A DNA stretch of 64,000 nt from Planctomycetaceae bacterium (GCA_006969385.1 CP030884.1:682001-746000); one strand, 5' to 3'. Positions 1-8,977 are shown, counted from the stretch's first letter. Notes: generated by a model not told the origin, from the sequence alone. Made by a program: numbers and translations.

Positions 1-314
1 TACGCTTCTTCAAATGAGACGCCGGAAATCCCGGTGATGATGTCGATGCGAGTGGGTTCGACGCCAAGTTGAACGACTTGATCGATCTTATTTAAATCGC
101 CTGTTGAAATGCCAAGTGAGGCGAATCCAAATTGAGCCAAGACATCGACCAACCGTTCTCTATTTCTGTCCGTCTGCTCAATCAGTAGATCAAAACCACC
201 GGTATAGCGCGGAAGTCCGTGACAGGCTACCGCGTATGCACCGACTATGAGGTAGTTAACATTCCTCGAGTGAAGTAATGCGACCAACTCTTTGTAGTCG
301 TCTTTCAGACTCAT
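1..314 (-). CDS. nucleotidyltransferase-like protein (C-terminus beyond window)
   Basis: The first 104 codons are visible and the frame runs off the left edge. The ATG at 314 lies inside the upstream small gene, so the two overlap by 59 bases. Residues 21-46 contain YLIVGAYAVACHG followed by LPRYTGGFDLLIE. This resembles the glycine-rich loop and metal-site segment of small DUF6036/AbiEii-like nucleotidyltransferases. In that family the second part usually reads D-x-D; here it is G-F-D, so the first metal-binding Asp appears lost. The overlap with its partner suggests translational coupling. Such pairs can be toxin-antitoxin-like, but nothing here proves that. Confidence 0.6.
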   Translation of the reverse strand, partial: MSLKDDYKELVALLHSRNVNYLIVGAYAVACHGLPRYTGGFDLLIEQTDRNRERLVDVLAQFGFASLGISTGDLNKIDQVVQLGVEPTRIDIITGISGVSFEEA

Positions 315-459
315 CAAAACCTTCGTCGTAGCGCGCGACCAACTCGCAAAGAATCTCCAACCGCTCTTGCGGCGTCAGGCTGCGATAATACTCGATATCC
401 GCCGCCTCGGCTTCGGCGTGGGATTTGAAGATGCGAATCGTCTTTTGCATACGAGCCAT
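256..459 (-). CDS. small hypothetical protein paired with nucleotidyltransferase
   Basis: This 67-residue acidic helical protein begins MARMQKTIRIF and contains the segment YYRSLTPQERLEIL. That segment resembles small conserved proteins found directly upstream of DUF6036-type nucleotidyltransferases. It overlaps the next gene by 59 bases in another frame. No signal peptide or membrane segment is visible. The function is unknown; from its context it could be the antitoxin or partner of the nucleotidyltransferase. Confidence 0.6.
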   Translation of the reverse strand: MARMQKTIRIFKSHAEAEAADIEYYRSLTPQERLEILCELVARYDEGFDESERRLQRVGRITSLEEC

Positions 460-628
460 TTAAATACCCATCTTTGAGCGCAACCACGCCCTCGTCGGCA
501 CAGCGCGGTGCGCATTCCCCAAATATATTTTACATTGCCGACGAGTCGATTGCGAAATGAAAAAGACGTGCATGGCTCACGCACGCCTTAACAAAGAAAA
601 CATTATTGACGGCCGCTGGAGTCTCGCA

Positions 629-657
629 GTCCCCCAGCCCCAGAGGGGCAGGGGCAC
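629..657 (+). repeat. 29-bp dispersed G/C palindromic repeat, copy 1
   Basis: This element contains the hairpin CCCCAGAGGGG flanked by C-rich and G-rich arms. An inverted copy matching 27 of 29 positions lies at 39740-39768. It sits in the 460-728 gap, in which I see no gene. Confidence 0.7.
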
Positions 658-728
658 TCGCTTATCCTGTCCCGGTAACGAGTCGGTTAATTACGACCGC
701 CCATTTCGTATTCATCAGCCACATCGGC

Positions 729-1970
729 CTACGCGTTAGGTTCCGCCGACAATAGCGCCGGCGCGATGCGTTCCATGGCCCAGTCGATCTCGCTTTGTTC
801 AATCACCAGCGGCGGCGCGAAGCGAATCACGTCTTCGTGGGCATCCTTACATAAGATGCCGGCTTCCATAAACTTCTCGCAGAACCAGCGTGCCTTCGGG
901 TAGTTCGATTTGATCTGCACACCAATCAGCAAGCCGCGACCGCGAATCTCTTGCACCGCCGGCGCGCCGACAGCTTTAAGCTTATTACGGAAGTGTTCGC
1001 CCAACTCGGTCGCGCGCTCGGCCAAACCGTCGTTCTTGATCATGTCCATCGCCACGCGACTGACGGCGCAACACAACGGATTGCCGCCGAACGTCGAACC
1101 ATGGTCGCCGGGGCGGAAGACATCCATCACCTCGCGGCGCGACACAACAGCCGAAATCGGCACGATGCCGCCGCCCAAAGCCTTGCCCAAACACATGGCA
1201 TCAGGCCGCGCATCTTCGCCTTCGTGCTGCCAGGCGAAGTGATACCCCGTGCGACACAATCCGGTTTGCACTTCATCAACAATGAACAAAACGTTGTGCT
1301 TGGTACAAATCTCGCGCAGTTGCTTTAGGTAGCCATCGGGCGGCACGATGATGCCGTTTTCCGCCTGAATCGGCTCAACCACCACAGCCACCGTGTTCTC
1401 GGTAATCGCAGCCTCAAACGCTGCGGCATCACCGAACGGCACCAAGGGAAAGCCGGGCGTGTAAGGACCAAAGCCCTGTCGATATTGTTCGTCGGTGCTA
1501 AAGCTAATGATGGTCGTGGTGCGACCGTGGAAATTGCCTTTGGCCATGATGATCTCGGCCTTATTGTCAGCAACACCCTTCTTTTCGTATCCCCACTTGC
1601 GCGCCATCTTGATGGCCGTTTCGCATGCTTCGGCACCGCTGTTCATCGGCAGCGCCGCATCGAAGCCGGATAGGTCGCACAAGTCTTTGCACCACGGACC
1701 GATCTGATCGTTATGAAAGGCGCGCGACGTGAGCGTGACTTTGTTCAACTGCTTGGTTGCCGCCGTGATCAAACGCTCGTGCGAATAGCCGAAGTTCAAC
1801 GCCGAATAAGCGGCCAACATATCTAGATATTTGTTGCCCTCGACGTCGTGCACCCACGCGCCCTCGCCCGATTCGATCACGACGGGAAGCGGATGATAAT
1901 TGTGGGCGCCGTACTGGTCGTTGAGCCGCAAGTGTTCGGCGGTTTTCATGTCGGTTGCGGTGGTGCTCAT
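729..1970 (-). CDS. rocD: ornithine aminotransferase
   Basis: This is a PLP-dependent class III aminotransferase that converts ornithine and 2-oxoglutarate to glutamate-5-semialdehyde and glutamate in arginine/proline metabolism. The ATG at 1970 is preceded by GAGGA at short spacing and gives 413 residues, the usual length; the frame stays open further upstream. The N-terminus has YGAHNYHPLPVV, typical of ornithine aminotransferase. SGAEACETAIK is at residues 111-121, VDEVQTGLCRTG at 231-242, and the PLP lysine is K263 in LGKALGGG. The gene stands alone. Sequence features favour ornithine over acetylornithine aminotransferase. Confidence 0.93.
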   Translation of the reverse strand: MSTTATDMKTAEHLRLNDQYGAHNYHPLPVVIESGEGAWVHDVEGNKYLDMLAAYSALNFGYSHERLITAATKQLNKVTLTSRAFHNDQIGPWCKDLCDLSGFDAALPMNSGAEACETAIKMARKWGYEKKGVADNKAEIIMAKGNFHGRTTTIISFSTDEQYRQGFGPYTPGFPLVPFGDAAAFEAAITENTVAVVVEPIQAENGIIVPPDGYLKQLREICTKHNVLFIVDEVQTGLCRTGYHFAWQHEGEDARPDAMCLGKALGGGIVPISAVVSRREVMDVFRPGDHGSTFGGNPLCCAVSRVAMDMIKNDGLAERATELGEHFRNKLKAVGAPAVQEIRGRGLLIGVQIKSNYPKARWFCEKFMEAGILCKDAHEDVIRFAPPLVIEQSEIDWAMERIAPALLSAEPNA

Positions 1971-2142
1971 CTTGTCCTCATTCACACGGGCGTGGTCGTT
2001 TACAAGTGTTCGCGGCAGTGCCGCACGTCGTGTCTGGTTTGCTGCCAATGGGCAGCAGAATCTCAGTCGTTCGGCCTTCCGTCAAGCCGCGATTCTATCT
2101 TGCTGCATCGGCGATTTACCAGCATCTAATAGGTGCGAAACC

Positions 2143-2170
2143 TTGTCAGTTGCGGCGGCACCGATAAGAT
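2143..2170 (+). promoter_or_regulatory. probable sigma-70-type promoter for tRNA-Arg
   Basis: TTGTCA (2143-2148) is followed after 16 bases by TAAGAT (2165-2170). The expected start of transcription lies a few bases before the tRNA. Confidence 0.45.
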
Positions 2171-2182
2171 TGATTGCCTCGA

Positions 2183-2256
2183 GTCCCCGTAGCTCAATTG
2201 GATAGAGTGCTGGCCTCCGAAGCCAGAGGTTGCAGGTTCGACTCCTGCCGGGGACG
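2183..2256 (+). tRNA. tRNA-Arg (anticodon CCG)
   Basis: A full cloverleaf can be drawn by hand. The acceptor stem GTCCCCG pairs with CGGGGAC, with discriminator G. The D-arm is GCTCAATTGGATAGAGT, the anticodon stem CTGGC/GCCAG encloses loop CTCCGAA, and the T-arm GCAGG/CCTGC encloses TTCGACT. Anticodon CCG reads CGG. No CCA is encoded. Confidence 0.95.
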
Positions 2257-2447
2257 TCCCATTTTCCACTACCCCATCCTACGGTCGGCTCCCCGCGCGA
2301 GTCTCGTCCACGCGGAAAATTCGCAGCAACTTTCAAAAGTTAATGAAACGGTTGCCGATGGAAGTCGTCCCAGCCCCGCTCGCGTATCTGCCATCCAGTA
2401 TTACAATCCGGGGCTTTGCCATCATCGCCCCTCTGGAGTTCGTGACG

Positions 2448-3959
2448 ATGCCTGCATACCAAGTCAAAATTCGCCGCCTCGCGTTTTGGTGCCAATGTGT
2501 GGCCTTTCCCCTGCTGCTGGCCACGGGTTGCGGACCTAAAGCGGAGTTCGTCGGCACGCGCGCTTTACGCATCGATACCGGCAACGGCCTCGAATCGATT
2601 GCCGTCGAATCGATGTTTAAAACCAAGAGCATGCACGGCCAACAAGTGATATACCGAGTCGGTTTGCTTAACGGCCAACAGCAACCCATCCGGGCGCCGA
2701 GCAACAGCTATCGCGATGAAAACGGCAACCTCGCTGCGACCAAGGCGACGATTGCCGAAGAAGCAACCGGTCGCCCCACGCACGTACGCGTGCAATTACC
2801 GATGCGTTCGATGGGTCTTAACGAACGGCATTTGCCGGTGTACGGCCAAGCGCGACTCACGCTTCCAAACGGCGACGTCATAGCAGAAGATGTTGTCGAA
2901 TTACCCCTGCAATACGCGGATGTCGGTAGCAACGTCTCGCACCCCGAGCCCACCACCGAACGGCGCGCTGCCGGTCCTGCGGGTGCCCCACCGCCAGAAT
3001 TCGCGCGACCGCGCAGCAACGCACTGGCAGGCCGCGATGACCTGCAAACGCAACCGCGCAGCGACAGCGATCGACCGACGCCGCGCGCGGAACCGTCCGG
3101 CGCGGTCAATCCGCAGATCGGCGATTCGATGGCGCGCGAGTTGGTCGAGCAGGAAGGCTTGGTTAAAGCGAACCCGAACAACGTTCAGAATCAATTGCGC
3201 TTACGCATGATGTACGTTGCGCTCGGGCGACATGAAGACGCGTTGGCCTTTATTCAGGGCACCAATCCGGAAAGCCACCAGGAAATCACCGAGTATGTGC
3301 GCCGCTTTGTTCCAAGCGAAACGCGGCCATCGGTTTCAGCTCCCGAAGGCTATGATGCCCCGCAACCCACACCCCAACCCACGCGACCCGCTCCCGAACC
3401 ACGCGTTGCGAGGCGCGCGCCCGAGCCAGCCCGACCAACGGAAACCGCATGGACACCTCCGCCGCCGACCCGCCAGCCCGAACCGGTGGCGGCGCGGCCC
3501 GAGCGCGAGCCGCTAATCAACCGGCGCCCCGTCGATCCGGCACCGGCCAAAGCGTTAACGATTCCCAAAGCCGCGATTTGCAAGCGGGTAAACGGTTTTG
3601 GCGATTTTGAGACATTTAGCGGAAACCGCTTCCAACAAGGCGATTTCCCCACATTTCAAGCCTATATCGAGGTCGAAAACTACACCTCCACGCAAACGCG
3701 TAGCGGCATGTACCGCACGCTTCTCGCACTCGAACAGCGCGTGTTCGACGAGCGCGGCGTCGAAGTTTGGGCCCAGCCCGAAAAGGAAGTCGTGGACGTC
3801 AACGACAGCCCGCGCGACACGTTTTTCCTGCATGTAGGGCCGATTCGATTCGCTCAGGAGCTGGAAAAGGGCCGATATCGCATGGTTTTTGACCTGACGG
3901 ATCGCACCAGCGGCCAGAGCACGCGCAGCGAAGTCGGCTTCGAGGTGACGGACGGATAA
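2448..3959 (+). CDS. modular lipoprotein with proline-rich linkers (paralogue of 55210-56709)
   Basis: The reading frame is open from 2343, but the ATG at 2448 is preferred. It is preceded by GGAG and starts a lipoprotein signal ending LLLATGC. The protein (503 residues) has an N-terminal beta-rich segment, two Pro-rich disordered linkers, and a helical TPR-like segment between them (LVKANPNNVQNQLRLRMMY). It ends in a beta-rich domain beginning AAICKRVNGFG. The helical and C-terminal modules clearly match a second protein at 55210-56709. Its location is likely the envelope. The function is unknown. Confidence 0.8.
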   Translation: MPAYQVKIRRLAFWCQCVAFPLLLATGCGPKAEFVGTRALRIDTGNGLESIAVESMFKTKSMHGQQVIYRVGLLNGQQQPIRAPSNSYRDENGNLAATKATIAEEATGRPTHVRVQLPMRSMGLNERHLPVYGQARLTLPNGDVIAEDVVELPLQYADVGSNVSHPEPTTERRAAGPAGAPPPEFARPRSNALAGRDDLQTQPRSDSDRPTPRAEPSGAVNPQIGDSMARELVEQEGLVKANPNNVQNQLRLRMMYVALGRHEDALAFIQGTNPESHQEITEYVRRFVPSETRPSVSAPEGYDAPQPTPQPTRPAPEPRVARRAPEPARPTETAWTPPPPTRQPEPVAARPEREPLINRRPVDPAPAKALTIPKAAICKRVNGFGDFETFSGNRFQQGDFPTFQAYIEVENYTSTQTRSGMYRTLLALEQRVFDERGVEVWAQPEKEVVDVNDSPRDTFFLHVGPIRFAQELEKGRYRMVFDLTDRTSGQSTRSEVGFEVTDG

Positions 3960-4041
3960 CACCCCCGCTCCCAGTATCGAAATCGCGGTTTTGCGTTGGC
4001 AAAATTGGGCTGAAAATTTCCCATTTTCGATTCATTGTTGT

Positions 4042-4069
4042 TTGACAGAGCGTAACTTACGCTTATGAT
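4042..4069 (+). promoter_or_regulatory. strong sigma-70-type promoter with palindromic spacer
   Basis: TTGACA (4042-4047) is followed after 16 bases by TATGAT (4064-4069). The spacer contains a perfect 15-base dyad at 4049-4063, AGCGTAACTTACGCT, which would be a good operator. Transcription would begin near 4076 and give a leader of about 500 bases before the DUF11 gene. No start codon with a good ribosome site lies close by. Confidence 0.6.
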
Positions 4070-4075
4070 CCGACC

Positions 4076-4580
4076 GGTAATGGTGGCAGCAATCTGCTGT
4101 ACGGGCGATTCGGGCAGGTCCTAATTCGGCTTCGAAGGCTCGGTTTTGGCGATTGTTGCACGAGAAAAAGACCGACTAACCCATCTGAAGGGCCTCGTAC
4201 TGAGGGTCGGTCGCTCTCGGCCAAGCGTTGAATCGAATGGGATTCAGGTTTTTCAGGATTGAAAACCTCTCTAACGCAGCCACCGAGATTAAGGGAATGC
4301 GCGGTCAGTCTTTGGCTGACAAAGTTTGAAAACTCAATATGAGCGGTAATACTCCGGGCTGAGGGCAATGCAAGATTTGCCGACTCCCGGTGCGTTCGTA
4401 AGGTGTTTTCGTGTCGATACTTCGCGGAAGTGTCGAAAAACTAAGAGGTTGAGTTGGAAGAGCCCCCGGCGTGTGTCGGGCGCAGCAATCGCAATTCTGA
4501 AAAGTGCTGCCGGCAAGTGTAGTGTTCATCGGCAGACGTCAGATACGCAGTTATCACATTACTTGAGGAGATGGACTGAC
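4076..4580 (+). promoter_or_regulatory. putative long 5' leader of the DUF11 gene
   Basis: About 505 bases separate the promoter from the start at 4581. I see no convincing gene and no recognised riboswitch family. It could be a structured leader, a small RNA or simply untranslated sequence. Confidence 0.3.
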
Positions 4581-6860
4581 ATGATGAGCAACCTGACGAA
4601 GCGAATGGCGACTTCAGTCATGATCGTCGCCGCGTTGGGCACTCTGGCGGGCTGCCGGAACCACATGCCCCACGCATTTACCTGGCCGGCCACGGGTGAC
4701 ACGATCCCGACGCATCCCAAGCCGCCAGAAGGTGGTTATTACTCGAATTGGGATCCCTATGCCGCCGAGCTGACGGTAGAGCACGTCGGTTCCGACATCA
4801 ATCCCGTGCAAACCCAGCACGTGCTGGTCGCTACGGTGCGCGACAGCGAAGGCAAGCCCCTTCCGAACCGCCGCATCGAGTGGATCATTTCTGAAGGCAG
4901 CGTCGGCGACATCGTCGAAGTTGACGAAAGCGGTTGGCGCGCCAGCCGCGGCTACAAGGTGGACAACTCGTTCGCCGTGTCGCACACGAACAACTTCTCG
5001 CACGTTCTCGACCGCGGCAATGACGATCCTTCGGACGACATCGCCCTCGAAAAGGGTCAAAGCTGGTGTGTCATCACCTCGCCAATCGAAGGCGAAACCT
5101 ATATCACCGCTTACTGCCCCGCCATTTACGACTGGTCGAAGCACAAAGTCTTCCTGACCAAGAAGTGGCAGGACGTTGCATGGCAGTGCCCGGAACCGGC
5201 TACCAACCCGGTTGGCACCACGCATGAATTCGTCACGTGGGTTGGCAAGCACTCGGACGGCACGCCGCTCCAAGGCTACGAAGTCACCTATCAAATTCTC
5301 GACGGTCCGGCTGCCACGTTTGTTAACGGCGGCACCAGCACCACCGTCACGACCGATGCTTCGGGTTACGCTCGCGTAACGCTGCAGCAAACGCAGGAAG
5401 TCGAAGGCACCAACCGTGTGCAGATCGACATCGTCAAGCCTGAAAACGTTACCTGCTGTAAGCCGCCGGTTCACATCGCCACGTGCGAAACCTCGAAGAC
5501 GTGGTTGGCACCGAGCATCGGCATTACCAAGGACTGTACCCCGCGTGCACTCGTTGGCGAGCAGTTCACTTACAACATCCGCGTGTTTAACGACTCGCAG
5601 ATCGCTGCTGAAGACGTGACCGTCACCGACAATCTGCCGGATGGCATCAGCTACGTTTCCAGCAACCCGGGTAGCTCGGGTGGCGGCAGCGCTTTGAGCT
5701 GGTCGCTCGGTTCGGTCGGTGGTGGCGAAAGCCGCGACATTCAAGTCACCGTCACCGGCAGCCGCACCGGCACGTTCACCAACTGTGCCGAAGTTCGCAC
5801 CCGCCGCGGCCTCAACGCTCGCGACTGCTGCGATACGGTCATCACCTCGCCGGCGCTGGCCCTCGAAAAGACCTGCCCGGCCGAAGTCACGACCTGTGAC
5901 ACCATCACATACACCCTCACCGTCCGCAACACGGGTGACGGTCCTGCGACCAACGTGCGCGTGACCGACAACCTGCCGGACGGCATCGTGACCAGCGATG
6001 GTCGCCGCACCGTAACCTTCGACGCCGGAACGCTCGAACCGGGTCAGGCCAAGAAGGCTGACATTACGGTTCGTGCCGAACGCACGGGTACCTTCGACAA
6101 CGTCGCCACGGCTCAGGCCGATGGTGGTCTGACGGCTCAGGCCAACTGCACCACGGTTGTGCGTCAGCCGGTCCTCACCGTCAGCAAGCAAGGTCCTGGC
6201 GATCGCTACATTGGCCGCCCGGGTGATTACACGATCACCGTCACCAACACCGGTGATGCTCCCGCCGCCAACACGCGTCTCGTCGATGACATCCCGGCCG
6301 GCACGCAGTTCGTCTCGGCTTCGGATGGTGGTGCCGCCTCTGGTGGTCAGGTCAGCTGGAGCATGGGCACGCTCAATCCGGGCGAGTCGCGCACCGTTAA
6401 CCTGACACTGCGGTTCAACACCGCTGGCGACATCCGCAACACCGCCCGCGCCACGGCCGTTTGTGCCGAGGCTCAGGACACGGCCGTCACGCCCGTCCGC
6501 GGTATCCCGGCTGTTCTGCTTGAGGTCATCGACATCGACGACCCGGTAGAAGTCGGCTCGCAGACGACCTACGTCATCACCGTGACCAACCAAGGTTCGG
6601 CGGTTGACGAAAACATCCGCATCACGGCCACGTTGCCGCCGCAGGAAGAGTTCGTCTCGGCCTCGGGTGCAACCAATGCCTCGGCGACCGGTCAGACCAT
6701 CACCTTCGCCCCGCTGCCCTCGTTGGCACCGAAGGCCAAGGCCAGCTGGCAGATCGTGATTCGCGCCGGTTCCGCTGGTGACGTTCGCTTCGCGGTCGAA
6801 ATGACCACGGACAACCTCACCTCGCCGGTGAACGAAACCGAATCCACGAACCTCTACTAA
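4581..6860 (+). CDS. cysteine-rich DUF11-repeat lipoprotein (OmcB-like)
   Basis: The ATG at 4581 follows GAGGAG and starts a lipoprotein signal with C25 in TLAGC, giving 759 residues. The N-terminal third looks like Ig-like (Big) domains (VLVATVRDSEGKPLPNRRIE; VTTDASGYARVTL). Four DUF11 repeats follow, each with a form of YTLTVRNTGDGPA and VTDNLPDGI. Cysteines are frequent (TCC, DCC, TCP), as in the chlamydial outer-envelope protein OmcB. It is probably an exported structural protein of the envelope, perhaps disulfide cross-linked; that part is inference. The last ~500 residues parallel the next gene, which ends in the same NETESTN-x-Y. A terminator follows. Confidence 0.88.
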   Translation: MMSNLTKRMATSVMIVAALGTLAGCRNHMPHAFTWPATGDTIPTHPKPPEGGYYSNWDPYAAELTVEHVGSDINPVQTQHVLVATVRDSEGKPLPNRRIEWIISEGSVGDIVEVDESGWRASRGYKVDNSFAVSHTNNFSHVLDRGNDDPSDDIALEKGQSWCVITSPIEGETYITAYCPAIYDWSKHKVFLTKKWQDVAWQCPEPATNPVGTTHEFVTWVGKHSDGTPLQGYEVTYQILDGPAATFVNGGTSTTVTTDASGYARVTLQQTQEVEGTNRVQIDIVKPENVTCCKPPVHIATCETSKTWLAPSIGITKDCTPRALVGEQFTYNIRVFNDSQIAAEDVTVTDNLPDGISYVSSNPGSSGGGSALSWSLGSVGGGESRDIQVTVTGSRTGTFTNCAEVRTRRGLNARDCCDTVITSPALALEKTCPAEVTTCDTITYTLTVRNTGDGPATNVRVTDNLPDGIVTSDGRRTVTFDAGTLEPGQAKKADITVRAERTGTFDNVATAQADGGLTAQANCTTVVRQPVLTVSKQGPGDRYIGRPGDYTITVTNTGDAPAANTRLVDDIPAGTQFVSASDGGAASGGQVSWSMGTLNPGESRTVNLTLRFNTAGDIRNTARATAVCAEAQDTAVTPVRGIPAVLLEVIDIDDPVEVGSQTTYVITVTNQGSAVDENIRITATLPPQEEFVSASGATNASATGQTITFAPLPSLAPKAKASWQIVIRAGSAGDVRFAVEMTTDNLTSPVNETESTNLY

Positions 6861-6883
6861 CGTAGAGTTCCGTTAAGCCTTAT

Positions 6884-6927
6884 GGGCATGGCCGGATGGG
6901 CAACCATCCGGGCCATGCCCTTTTTTT
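6884..6927 (+). terminator. intrinsic terminator
   Basis: A long hairpin GGGCATGGCCGGATGG / CCATCCGGGCCATGCCC with a four-base loop is followed by seven T residues. Confidence 0.92.
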
Positions 6928-7103
6928 ATGCGCGCATCGCGGGGAAATGCATCTTCGCGACTAGAAACCTAGTGGATTCTTGATTACCTTTCCTGATTCA
7001 GCAGACCGAGCCGACCCGCACGTCCATCGGTCCTTAAGATGAAACCCATCGTTGTTCGTCCGCAGGTGTGCGGGCCTAACTTGCAGGAGTGAGGAATACA
7101 GAC

Positions 7104-8594
7104 ATGAGTAGAAATCGAACGCAATTATGGTTGTGCGGTTTGGCCGCCATGTTGTTGGCCGCCAGCCCGTCGATGGCGCAGACGCGGCGCAGCACCGCGC
7201 CCGCCGGTATGACGGTCACCAGCAAGGCCTACCCCACCGGCAATCAGGGCAATGCCATCCTGATGCTCGATCGCATTCACCCGGTCGAAGCGCGCGTGAA
7301 CGAGCAGATTAGCTACACAATTCGCGTGCGCAACCTGACCGGCGGCACTGTCGAGAACGTAACGCTGATGGAAAAAATCCCGACCGAGTTTTCGGTCAGC
7401 AGCATTTCGCCGGAGCCGACCACGCGCGCCGGTAGCGATTCGATCTGGACGCTCGGCAACATCGGCCCGCGCCAGGAAAAGTCGGTGCAGATCACCGGTT
7501 CGGCCGCTGCAGTCGGCATGATTCCGTCCTGTGCGACGGTCACTTTCAGTACCGAGTTTTGCTCGAGCATTCGCATTGTCGAGCCGCAAATCGCGCTGGT
7601 GAAGCAAGCGCCCGACACGGTCATGTTGTGCGACCCGATTCCATACAAGCTGATCGTCAGCAACACGGGCTCGGGTGCGGCGCAGAACGTCGTGATTGAA
7701 GACCAGTTGCCGCCGGGCATCACGACGGCCGACGGCAAGCGCTCGGTTGTTATGAACGCCGGCACCCTGCCGAGCGGTCAGTCGCGCGAGTTTGCCTTTA
7801 GCGTGCGCGCCGCCGATGTCGGTACGTACACCAACACGGCCGTTGCCACCGAAGCCGGCGGTCAGCGCGCGGATGCCTCCGCCACCACGCGCGTGGTGAA
7901 GCCGATCCTGACCGTAAGCAAGACGTGCCCGTCGCTGCGCTACCTCGGTCGCCCGGCACAATTTGATATCACGGTTCGCAATGACGGCGATGCCGAAGCA
8001 CGCAACGTTATGGTAACCGACCGTATTCCGGCGGGCTTGCAGTTCCTGCGTGCCAGCGACGGTGGCCAGATGTCGGCCGGTCTGGTCAATTGGAATGTCG
8101 GCACGCTGCAGCCCGGCGACTCGCGCACGGTAACGGTCGACGTCAATTGCACGACGATCGGATCGCACCGCAACACGGTCGTCGCCAAGAGCTACTGTGC
8201 CGAAGCCAGTGCCGAATGCACGCTCGAAGTGCGCGGTGTGCCCGCGTTGCTGCTCGAATGTATCGACGTGGAAGACCCGATCGAAGTCGGCAAGCAAATC
8301 ACCTACATCATCACCGTGTTGAACCAGGGTACCTCGGATGGCACCAATATCGTGATCGAAGCCACGCTGCCGGGCGAAGAAACGTTTGTCGCCGCGGACG
8401 GCCCCGTCGGCCATCGCAACAATGGTCAGGTCATTCGGTTCGAGCCGCTGCCGTCGTTGGCACCCAAGGCGTCGGTCAAGTATCGCGTCGTGGCAACCGG
8501 CGTGGGCGTGGGTGACGTACGCTTCGCTCTGCAAATGACGAGCGATCAGCTGACGTCGCCGGTGAACGAAACCGAATCGACCAATATCTATTAA
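7104..8594 (+). CDS. secreted DUF11-repeat protein (OmcB-like), tandem paralogue
   Basis: The ATG at 7104 follows GTGAGGA. A GTG at 7089 in the same frame is the alternative. The N-terminus is a Sec signal peptide ending SMAQ, with no lipobox, giving 496 residues. Four DUF11 repeats fill the protein, with motifs such as ISYTIRVRNLTGG, YKLIVSNTGSGAA and FDITVRNDGDAEA. Cysteines occur in KTCPSLRYLG, VNCTTIG and YCAEASAEC. The sequence and order of repeats match the C-terminal two-thirds of the 4581-6860 protein, so they arose by duplication. It has its own leader and terminator, so it may be regulated separately. Confidence 0.88.
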   Translation: MSRNRTQLWLCGLAAMLLAASPSMAQTRRSTAPAGMTVTSKAYPTGNQGNAILMLDRIHPVEARVNEQISYTIRVRNLTGGTVENVTLMEKIPTEFSVSSISPEPTTRAGSDSIWTLGNIGPRQEKSVQITGSAAAVGMIPSCATVTFSTEFCSSIRIVEPQIALVKQAPDTVMLCDPIPYKLIVSNTGSGAAQNVVIEDQLPPGITTADGKRSVVMNAGTLPSGQSREFAFSVRAADVGTYTNTAVATEAGGQRADASATTRVVKPILTVSKTCPSLRYLGRPAQFDITVRNDGDAEARNVMVTDRIPAGLQFLRASDGGQMSAGLVNWNVGTLQPGDSRTVTVDVNCTTIGSHRNTVVAKSYCAEASAECTLEVRGVPALLLECIDVEDPIEVGKQITYIITVLNQGTSDGTNIVIEATLPGEETFVAADGPVGHRNNGQVIRFEPLPSLAPKASVKYRVVATGVGVGDVRFALQMTSDQLTSPVNETESTNIY

Positions 8595-8626
8595 ACCACT
8601 ACTCAACCGAGCCTAAGTTATTCCTG

Positions 8627-8664
8627 AGCCGCCGCATCGAGAAAAACGGTGCGGCGGCTTTTTT
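8627..8664 (+). terminator. intrinsic terminator
   Basis: Hairpin AGCCGCCGCATCG / CGGTGCGGCGGCT with an A-rich loop is followed by a run of T. Confidence 0.9.
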
Positions 8665-8689
8665 CGTTTTTCGGTTTCGAGTTTGAACT

Positions 8690-8830
8690 ATGTATTGGCT
8701 GGGCCCCAAATGGCATGGCGCAGATGGAGACTTCATGCTTGCCCTACAAGAAACTCCGCGCGCGCAGTACGCGGTCATGGTTCTGTTTGACTTCGACCAC
8801 GGGGAGCATCACCATCCCGACGGTGTCTAG
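8690..8830 (+). CDS. possible 46-residue protein, weakly supported
   Basis: A short open frame begins MYWLGPKWHGADGD and ends DHGEHHHPDGV, just after a terminator. There is no clear ribosome site. Its composition is plausible for protein and its tail is His-rich, but nothing else supports it. The rest of the 8665-8977 gap shows nothing I recognise. Confidence 0.2.
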   Translation: MYWLGPKWHGADGDFMLALQETPRAQYAVMVLFDFDHGEHHHPDGV

Positions 8831-8977
8831 CCTATTTTTCTCCGGCGAAACGCCGATGCTCCCCGGGGTGATACCAACCGGCAAAATCCGCCTTAATTGT
8901 CCGGCTTCGACGATTCAGATAGCATTTAGCAAACCCCTCAACGATGCGTGCACCGCATGCATCGGAAAGGAGCAAGC

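Noticed and set aside
951..1328. Plus-strand frames inside rocD
   Set aside because: They are antisense shadows of a well-supported aminotransferase.
4614..6593. 659-codon open frame on the - strand within the DUF11 lipoprotein
   Set aside because: It is a shadow of the repeat-rich gene. Its product is Arg/Asp/Val/Gly-rich without motifs.
7125..8606. 493-codon open frame on the - strand within the second DUF11 gene
   Set aside because: Same reason; the frame mirrors the one opposite the first DUF11 gene, as expected for duplicated coding sequence.
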